Shown here piece after piece: positions 1-5,058 of a stretch of DNA of 10,897 nucleotides. The position numbers were made by a program, and so were the translations under genes. Origin of the DNA: CAYYNP01 sp964472545 (GTDB lineage: Bacteria > Planctomycetota > Planctomycetia > Pirellulales > Thermoguttaceae); the NCBI GenBank assembly GCA_964472545.1, contig CAYYNP010000329.1:1-10897 (forward strand), given 5' to 3'. Every line of letters begins with the position of its first letter. Positions within the stretch are counted from its first letter, which is position 1. The notes beneath the pieces are model-generated. The model worked only from the letters and a program-made list of their open reading frames with translations, was not told the origin of the DNA and ran no database searches.

Positions 1-47
1 CCGTTGTGTCCAGATCAGTTTCCCGAGAAACGGACACCAGGGCGTGA

Positions 48-356
48 ACGGTTACCTTTCTCCTTCGCTGCTTCGAGGATCCGACGCACGGCAGCCTGGA
101 GGCAGAGATTGCCGTCTTTCTGGCCGCCCGGTTCTCGGCGGACGGCAAGAAACGACTGAAGGCAGTTGCCGAGGGCGACTCTCCTAAGGCAAGAGTGGCA
201 CACCGGGCGCTAGCGACCGCGGCACGGGCGGAAGAGCGGGAGGCAGTGCGCAAGGCAAACAAGGAAAGGCGGGAGGCGCAGCGCAAAGCGATCGAAGAAC
301 GGATGAAGGCACTGCGCGACGAGGCTGATCGTCAACCGCCGTCCGCGACTCCGTGA
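48..356 (+). pseudogene. Possible decayed or partial gene, Ala/Arg/Lys/Glu-rich helical C-terminus, unknown function
   Basis: The frame ending in TGA at 354-356 reads as plausible protein from about base 96 (LEAEIAVFLAARFSADGKKR...). It then becomes an Ala/Arg/Glu/Lys-rich stretch (REAVRKANKERREAQRKA) that would form one long charged helix. Codon third positions are rich in G and C, as in the real genes nearby. No ATG or GTG with a ribosome binding site opens the frame; the only in-frame ATG is at 303, and the frame is closed upstream by TGA at 45-47. A frameshift near bases 45-65, a rare CTG start at 96, or a decayed gene would each explain this. I do not recognise the family. It runs convergently towards the methyltransferase-like gene that ends at 417. 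Confidence 0.35.
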
Positions 357-416
357 GCGTGGAGATGCAGGAACGGCTGCGGCGATTCCGCGCAATCCAC
401 AATCGCAGGTTGCCAG

Positions 417-1493
417 CTACGCACACTCCCCCCTCAACTCCTCCACCTCCTCAAACACCGCCGTGATCTGCTCGTCTCTCACGTGCCGGTCCATGTTGAT
501 GCAACACACGCCCGTCAGCCACGGATTGGCCGAATCGTACACCAGCCGGCGGACCGTGCGGCGGATCTCGTCGGGTGATTGCTTGACGATCTCGACCGGG
601 CTGTAGCGGAGGTTCAGGAACGTCTCGGGCAGGTGCTTGCGCAGCTCGGCCACGTCGCCGGGCCAGCCGACGTCGAGGAAGTCGAGATGCGGCAGCCGGG
701 CGAACGCCTCGGCGTAGCGGTGGGGGTCTTCGCCGCAGTAGTGGATGCCGAACGGGCGGCAGCGGATGCTCCAGCCGGCGTCGAAGGGCAAGAGGAATCG
801 CTCGTAGTCGTTGACCGAGATCATCGTGTGCGAGCATTCGCTGTGCAAGAAGACCGGCTGCGGGATGTTCCGCACGTTGCGGTTGACGCTGATCGACGTG
901 GTGCCGGTCGCGTCGGCCACTTGGCGGGTGAAGCGGTCGATCACCGCGGCGATGCTATCAAGAAACCCGGCGGCCAGATCGGGCTTGTCGAGCATGTCCA
1001 TGAAGAACGTCTGTCCGCGGAGGTCGAGGGCGAGATTCAGGATGCCGCTGAAATTGACGTCGCCCAGCAGGCGGCCGTGGTCGGCACGCAGCGTGTCGCA
1101 GAGCGTGCCGAAGCGCCGAAATGCGTCCGTCTCGAACGGCGCGTCGGGATCGACGTCGAGCGACTCGACCCCCGCCGCCACAACCTGCGGAGGCCCGTCT
1201 TCGAGGTAATCAACCCGGCAGCCGAGCATCTCCGAAAGCAGGAAGCCGGCCGCCAGGTGTACGGCCCCGATCAGCGGGCGATCCTCGCCGCGGCCGTCGC
1301 CCAGCCCAAAACGTCCCCAGCGATCGAAGAGCGCCTGCTCCATCTTCCGTTCGACCTCCACGCGCCGGGCCGGATGGAAGAAGAAATCTGCGTCGAACGT
1401 GATCCCCTCGTGGTGGAACCACCAATCCGGGCCGAGGACCACGTCGACCGGGAGCACTTGGTTCTGTAGCAGGGCGTTGCGGCGATAATCCAT
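417..1493 (-). CDS. Uroporphyrinogen decarboxylase-fold protein, corrinoid methyltransferase-like (MtaA/CmuA type)
   Basis: This 358-residue cytoplasmic protein has the look of the URO-D/MtaA superfamily. Residues 144-170 (DVNFSGILNLALDLRG...) and 216-236 (FLHSECSHTMISVNDYERFL) match the conserved barrel segments of that superfamily. The decisive motif is His-x-Cys at 251-253 (FGIHYCGEDP), with further cysteines at 330-331 (TGVCCINMD). This H-x-C...C set is the zinc site that activates thiols in MtaA/MtbA-type cobalamin methyltransferases. The N-terminal substrate motif of true HemE (RQAGRY) is not seen, so haem synthesis is unlikely. A methyl transfer or demethylation role is inferred and the substrate is unknown; no corrinoid protein gene is adjacent. 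The start is supported by AGGAGG at 1504-1509, ten bases before the ATG. The gene is divergent from the nitroreductase gene and appears to be transcribed alone. Confidence 0.85.
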   Translation of the reverse strand: MDYRRNALLQNQVLPVDVVLGPDWWFHHEGITFDADFFFHPARRVEVERKMEQALFDRWGRFGLGDGRGEDRPLIGAVHLAAGFLLSEMLGCRVDYLEDGPPQVVAAGVESLDVDPDAPFETDAFRRFGTLCDTLRADHGRLLGDVNFSGILNLALDLRGQTFFMDMLDKPDLAAGFLDSIAAVIDRFTRQVADATGTTSISVNRNVRNIPQPVFLHSECSHTMISVNDYERFLLPFDAGWSIRCRPFGIHYCGEDPHRYAEAFARLPHLDFLDVGWPGDVAELRKHLPETFLNLRYSPVEIVKQSPDEIRRTVRRLVYDSANPWLTGVCCINMDRHVRDEQITAVFEEVEELRGECA

Positions 1494-1518
1494 GGTTGCG
1501 TGGCCTCCTGCGCGTAGG

Positions 1519-1631
1519 GTAGCCGAGGTCGCCCGACTTTGGCAGCGTTGGGAAGAAGACGGGACGTCGATGGGGCCAAAGCCTGACGTGGCGATACGCA
1601 GACACGGCCAAAGTCTGGCGACTTCGGCTAC
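1519..1631. repeat. REP-like inverted pair of palindromes between divergent genes
   Basis: The 25-base arm at 1519-1543 (starts GTAGCCGAGGTCGCC) and the arm at 1607-1631 (ends GCGACTTCGGCTAC) are reverse complements with only two mismatches. Each arm also folds alone: CCAAAGTC and GACTTCGG around TGGC in the right arm, with an equivalent GU-containing stem in the left arm. A third, partial copy in the right-arm orientation begins near 1574 (GGCCAAAGCCTGAC). This is the architecture of REP/BIME elements. Similar sequences are, to my recollection, scattered through planctomycete genomes, but that was not checked. The element fills most of the 281-base gap, which contains no believable gene. Confidence 0.7.
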
Positions 1632-1710
1632 GGCGAATGCGACGACACTAGCAGCCTATCTGCTGTGGGGCGAGGCGTCCAGGGGCCTATTTGGCGTGCG
1701 AAGACTCGTA

Positions 1711-1741
1711 TTGACGTGAGGCGGCCGGCCTGCGCTAATAC
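1711..1741 (+). promoter_or_regulatory. Weak candidate promoter for the nitroreductase gene
   Basis: TTGACG at 1711-1716 is a good -35 hexamer. It is followed after 19 bases by TAATAC at 1736-1741, a poor -10. It lies 34 bases before the ATG and downstream of the REP-like pair. The long spacer and weak -10 make this only a candidate. Confidence 0.25.
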
Positions 1742-1774
1742 GGCGATCTGCCACGCCTAAACAAGGAAGAGTCC

Positions 1775-2347
1775 ATGACCATTGCCGAACTGCTGCGCAA
1801 GAACCGCAGCTATCGCCGCTTTCACGAAGATCGCCGCATCGACCGGGAGACGTTGGTCGAGCTGGTTGGTCTGACGCGGCTCTGCCCTTCGTCGTCGAAT
1901 CGTCAGCCGCTGAAGTACTTGCTGGCCTGTTCGCCGGAAGAGACGGCCAAGGTGTTTCCGCATCTCGGCTGGGCCGGGTCGCTGCCCGACTGGCCGGGTC
2001 CGGCCGAAGGCGAGCGGCCGGCCGCCTACATCATCCTCCTCGGCGACAACCGCATCACCAAGGATATTAGCATCGACCTGGGCATCGCGTCTCAGAGCAT
2101 GCTGATGGCGGCGGTCGAGCGCGGGTTGGGCGGTTGCATGCTGGCTTGGATCAAACGCGACAAGCTTCGCCGGGCCATGAACATCGCCGACCACTTCACC
2201 ATCTCCTTGGTGATGGCGTTGGGCGAGCCGAACGAGACGGTCGTGCTGGAGGACCTTCAAGGCGAGAGCATCGACTACTGGCGCGACGCCGACGACGTAC
2301 ACCACGTGCCGAAGCGGACGCTTCAAGAACTGCTGGTGGAGTTTTGA
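1775..2347 (+). CDS. Nitroreductase-family FMN oxidoreductase
   Basis: The product is 190 residues, at the short end for this family. The N-terminal RSYRRF at 11-16 and CPSSSNRQPLKY at 37-48 match the FMN phosphate/ribityl-binding segments of nitroreductases. RGLGGCMLAWIKRDKLRRAMNI at 116-137, where the family usually has its GxGxCW...P segment, is followed by a helix. The end (YWRDADDVHHVPKRTLQELL) is typical of a subgroup of anaerobe and planctomycete nitroreductases. Such enzymes reduce nitro groups, quinones or other acceptors with NAD(P)H as FMN-bound dimers in the cytoplasm; the physiological substrate cannot be told. The start is fixed by AGGAAGA at 1764-1770 just before the ATG. It stands alone, divergent from the methyltransferase-like gene and convergent with the cyclase gene, whose stop codon is 23 bases away. 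Confidence 0.9.
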   Translation: MTIAELLRKNRSYRRFHEDRRIDRETLVELVGLTRLCPSSSNRQPLKYLLACSPEETAKVFPHLGWAGSLPDWPGPAEGERPAAYIILLGDNRITKDISIDLGIASQSMLMAAVERGLGGCMLAWIKRDKLRRAMNIADHFTISLVMALGEPNETVVLEDLQGESIDYWRDADDVHHVPKRTLQELLVEF

Positions 2348-2352
2348 GTTGG

Positions 2353-2371
2353 GGGGCGCCTCGAGCGCCCC
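2353..2371. terminator. Hairpin between convergent genes, likely bidirectional terminator
   Basis: GGGGCGC at 2353-2359 pairs perfectly with GCGCCCC at 2365-2371 around a five-base loop (CTCGA). It sits in the 23-base gap between two convergent stop codons, and its right arm touches the cyclase stop codon. There is no T-tract on either side, so it is not a textbook intrinsic terminator. It could also be a REP-like palindrome. Confidence 0.5.
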
Positions 2372-4059
2372 TACGTCGCCACCTTGCTCAGTAGCCGATC
2401 GGCCGGCTCGGACCACTGGCCGGTGTGGAGATAGCAGCAATCGCCACCAGATTTCACGGCGGCTTGCAGGGCTTGCTCGGCGCGCTGCATGAGGGCTGCC
2501 TCGTCTTCCTCGGCGCAAGCTACCGCCGCACTGAGACTGACCGTGAAGTCGATCTGGCCGCCGCCGTCGGGCAACGAACATCGAGAGATCGCCTCTCGCA
2601 GCCGTTCCGCCACCATGACCGTATCGGCCAAGCTGGTGCGCGGCAGCAGCACGGCAAACGTGGAGGCGTCGTATTGCACCGGGAAGTCCATCTCACGAAT
2701 GGCCGCGTTGACGAAGCGACGGACCGTCTGCGTCAACATCTTCCCCACCGTTTCTTCGCGGCCGGCGACGATCTTCTCGTAGTCGTCGATCTCTGCCAGG
2801 ATGGTCGACGGTGCGCCGCCGCCACGACGCGATTCGGCGATCCGCCGTTCCAGGCACATCATGAACTCGGCCTGTTCGGCGACGCCGGCCGGCAGTGGCT
2901 TCGACCGGGCAGGAACAGGCGGCTTCGGCGCGGGTTCAGGGCCAGTGTCGGTCGGCTGGGGCGGCTGGGGCGGCTGAGATGGCTGGGCCTGTTGGGGTGG
3001 CTCGGTTGGCTCAGTTGGCTCAGTTGGCTGGGGCTGAGACGTGGGGGCTTCTTCGGCGACCGGTTCATCGGGGCCGGGCTTTTCTTTCGGCTCGGGCTTC
3101 TCTTTCGACGCGGGCTCTTCTTTCGGCGCGGGCTTTTCTTTCGGCTCGGGCTTCTCTTTCGGCGCGGGCGGAGAGGTGCCGCACGGTTGAATCTCTGTGC
3201 CGTCGTGCCAATGGACACAGTTGCGGCGGGTGTCTTTCGACACGTACAGTGCCGCGTCGGCCCGCTCGATCACGGCTGTCGCGTCCTCATCCGGCAGCAA
3301 CTCGGCGACGCCCAGACTGGCGGTCACGCGGAGTTCGGTCTCCGCATGGTGGAAGACGGACCGTTCGATATTCCGGCGAACCTGCTCGGCCCGGTTCGAG
3401 GCGTCCACCGCCGCGGCGCCGGGTAGGATTAGGGCGAATTCCTCGCCGCCGTAGCGGGCCACGAGGTCCATTTTGCGTGCCGATTCGTAGAGCACGCCGC
3501 CGAGCCCTCGCAACACCTCGTCGCCGGCCTGATGGCCGTAGGAGTCGTTGAAGTTCTTGAAGTGGTCGATGTCGATCATGATCAGCGAAAACGCCGAGCC
3601 GAGACGCTCGTATTCGGCGACCCGCCGGGCCATCTCGTCGTCGAAGGCGCGGCGGTTGGCCAGATCGGTCAGGGCGTCGGTGCGTGCTTCGGCTGCGTGC
3701 GACTCGGCCAGCCGCGACTGTTCTTGGAGCTTCTCCTCGGCGTTGCTCAGTTGGTGCTGCATCTCGTCGTTGGCCGAGATCAACTTGGAAACGGCGGCTA
3801 CTACGTCCTCGCCGTCCTGCGTGTCACTGGCCGCCAATTCTTCGCTGATTTCCTCGACGCGGCTGTTGTGTTGGCCCACGTCGGTGGCCACGCGGTCGGC
3901 CAACTGATGCAATCTTCCCAGCATTTCGCGGGCGCGGCGGGTCTCTTCGCTGTCTTCGTTACTCGGACGGACGCCGCGGCTGCGCAACCAGGCCCCGGCA
4001 AAGCCTCCGGCGGTTGCCATCAGTACGGCAAAGATAATGTCGATCAGAAAAACGGGCAT
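2371..4059 (-). CDS. Membrane-anchored diguanylate cyclase with a second, degenerate GGDEF domain
   Basis: The product has 562 residues. Residues 4-25 form one hydrophobic helix ending in an Arg-rich flank, giving a membrane anchor, and residues 36-125 look like coiled coil. The first GGDEF domain (about 126-285) carries DALTDLANRR at 128-137, the metal aspartates in MIDIDHFKNFND (161-172) and the active-site GGEEF at 204-208. An I-site RxxD (R195-D198) lies exactly five residues before it, so c-di-GMP synthesis with product inhibition is expected. Residues about 297-385 are a disordered linker. The second domain (about 393-550) has GGDEF-like spacing, but the signature is replaced by DASTF (464-468), so it should be inactive. 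It still has RxxD (R455-D458) at the same five-residue distance and could bind c-di-GMP as a receptor. The PilZ gene lies 146 bases upstream on the same strand. The start is the ATG before the helix; its ribosome site (GGGGA) is weak. Confidence 0.92.
   Translation of the reverse strand: MPVFLIDIIFAVLMATAGGFAGAWLRSRGVRPSNEDSEETRRAREMLGRLHQLADRVATDVGQHNSRVEEISEELAASDTQDGEDVVAAVSKLISANDEMQHQLSNAEEKLQEQSRLAESHAAEARTDALTDLANRRAFDDEMARRVAEYERLGSAFSLIMIDIDHFKNFNDSYGHQAGDEVLRGLGGVLYESARKMDLVARYGGEEFALILPGAAAVDASNRAEQVRRNIERSVFHHAETELRVTASLGVAELLPDEDATAVIERADAALYVSKDTRRNCVHWHDGTEIQPCGTSPPAPKEKPEPKEKPAPKEEPASKEKPEPKEKPGPDEPVAEEAPTSQPQPTEPTEPTEPPQQAQPSQPPQPPQPTDTGPEPAPKPPVPARSKPLPAGVAEQAEFMMCLERRIAESRRGGGAPSTILAEIDDYEKIVAGREETVGKMLTQTVRRFVNAAIREMDFPVQYDASTFAVLLPRTSLADTVMVAERLREAISRCSLPDGGGQIDFTVSLSAAVACAEEDEAALMQRAEQALQAAVKSGGDCCYLHTGQWSEPADRLLSKVAT
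2998..3159 (-). repeat. Low-complexity repeats coding the cyclase linker
   Basis: Bases 3070-3159 encode five tandem copies of a six-residue unit (consensus KEKPEP, residues 301-330), that is 18-bp units. Bases 2998-3024 encode TEP three times (residues 346-354) with nearly identical 9-bp units. Gln/Pro-rich QPPQPPQP follows. Such repeats tend to change copy number by replication slippage, which would alter the spacing between the two GGDEF domains without breaking the frame. Confidence 0.8.
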
Positions 4060-4104
4060 AGTTGCGGTCCCCGTTCGGTCTCGTGTCTATATGTGGTGAA
4101 TATC

Positions 4105-4157
4105 GGAACCGACGTTCCGTCGGATAGGCCGGCTCGGCGCGTCCTAACCGGACGGAA
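4105..4157. repeat. Two overlapping, mutually exclusive hairpins between the PilZ and cyclase genes
   Basis: GGAAC at 4105-4109 pairs with GTTCC at 4114-4118 around CGAC. The bases at 4115-4121 (TTCCGTC) can instead pair with GACGGAA at 4151-4157, and this longer stem continues inward through GG and TAGG with one bulge and one mismatch. The two structures compete for TTCC at 4115-4118. The stretch lies in the 146-base gap between two genes on the minus strand, so it could be a transcript-end signal, a leader structure for the cyclase, or a dispersed palindromic repeat. No T-tract follows. Confidence 0.45.
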
Positions 4158-4205
4158 TGCACGGGCTTAAGGCCTCTCATCTATTTACGTCACTCGGACG
4201 GCGAG

Positions 4206-4796
4206 TCAAGCCTGAGTGTCTTTGAAACGGGTGACAAACGGGCCGGCCGTTTCGAAGAACTCACCGATCTTCCGGCTCCGCAAAACCCGTATTACCATCT
4301 GAATCGGCCGCCCCGCCTCGTCGTTCATGCCCACCGCCAGCAGCTTCCCCTCCAGCGGCCGGGAGGAAATCAGTGCGATCCCCGTCGTCGAGATGTTGCG
4401 TGTCATGGCCTGGACCGGCTCGCCGAGCGGCTGGAAGGTCCGGTCGACGGCCAGCACGTCGGCGGCGATCATGATGTCGTATCGCTTCGCACCGCGCCGT
4501 TCCGGACCCTCATAATCCTCCGAAACCATCCGAGCGATGAATCTGGCAATCTCGCCAGGGGCGTGGGTGAGATCCTCCGGGGCAAGATGCGCCGGTGCGC
4601 CCTCCTTTGATGCCCTCTGCGTCGGTTCCAAAGCAACCGGCGCCGGGGTGCCTAACGGGACCTTTTCGAAAGCCCCGAACGCATCTGGCATCGCGGTCTG
4701 CATATCGTCCATCTCTGGGGGACCTCTCATCTTGGGACGGTTCTCGCTTCCCGGGGACACCTTGCCGTCGCAGCCCACGCAAAGGTCCTCTCCCAT
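4206..4796 (-). CDS. PilZ-domain c-di-GMP receptor protein
   Basis: The product is 196 residues from the first ATG. Residues about 97-192 form a PilZ domain with both ligand-binding motifs intact: RxxxR at 101-105 (RRGAKR) and NxSxxG at 134-139 (RNISTTG). PilZ domains bind intercalated c-di-GMP dimers and pass the signal to a partner. Residues 1-96 are Pro/Ala/Glu-rich with no recognised domain. The start is uncertain. The first ATG (4794-4796) lacks a good ribosome site; GTG at codon 7 has GGGAGAGG just upstream; the ATG at codon 29 has GAGAGG about ten bases upstream. All keep the PilZ domain. It lies 146 bases upstream of the diguanylate cyclase on the same strand, so the two may be co-transcribed and work in one pathway. 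Output target unknown. Confidence 0.85.
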   Translation of the reverse strand: MGEDLCVGCDGKVSPGSENRPKMRGPPEMDDMQTAMPDAFGAFEKVPLGTPAPVALEPTQRASKEGAPAHLAPEDLTHAPGEIARFIARMVSEDYEGPERRGAKRYDIMIAADVLAVDRTFQPLGEPVQAMTRNISTTGIALISSRPLEGKLLAVGMNDEAGRPIQMVIRVLRSRKIGEFFETAGPFVTRFKDTQA

Positions 4797-5010
4797 TCGT
4801 TGCGTCGGCAGTCGACCGTGAATCCTGCACGGACTCCGACGGCATTCTGGGGGTTTTGCAGTTGAGGCTGACGGTCGTAGCGATGGATCGGATCACGAGG
4901 AAGTCTACCGGATAAGTAGTGTTTGTCGGCAGTCTGAAATGCGCGTCGACAACATCGCCGCGGGGTGGGCGATAGACATGATCTTTCTGGCCCTTTTTGC
5001 CGGTCTCGGC

Positions 5011-5016
5011 TACAAT
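5011..5016 (+). promoter_or_regulatory. Candidate -10 element for the HzsA-related gene
   Basis: TACAAT at 5011-5016 is one base from consensus and lies 42 bases before the GTG start. No good -35 hexamer stands at 16-18 bases; the sequence there is TGGCCC or similar. The rest of the 262-base gap between the divergent PilZ and HzsA-related genes (4797-5058) shows no gene and no clear operator. Confidence 0.35.
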
Positions 5017-5058
5017 GCCGTCTCGAATTGTCCGCTTTCTTGAACCGGAGAATATGCC

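Noticed and set aside
579..1469. A 296-codon plus-strand frame opposite the methyltransferase-like gene
   Set aside because: The minus-strand frame has recognisable barrel motifs, a zinc site and a good ribosome site; the plus-strand frame has none.
417..1493. Annotating the URO-D-like gene as hemE
   Set aside because: The N-terminal HemE signature is absent and the His-x-Cys...Cys zinc set points to the methyltransferase branch.
1492..1719. A 75-codon frame in the gap between the divergent genes
   Set aside because: It is a translation across the REP-like palindromes and begins inside the start of the minus-strand gene.
2425..3426. A 333-codon plus-strand frame with Leu/Gly/Phe/Arg repeats
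   Set aside because: The repeats are the antisense reading of the Lys/Glu/Pro linker of the cyclase; no independent support.
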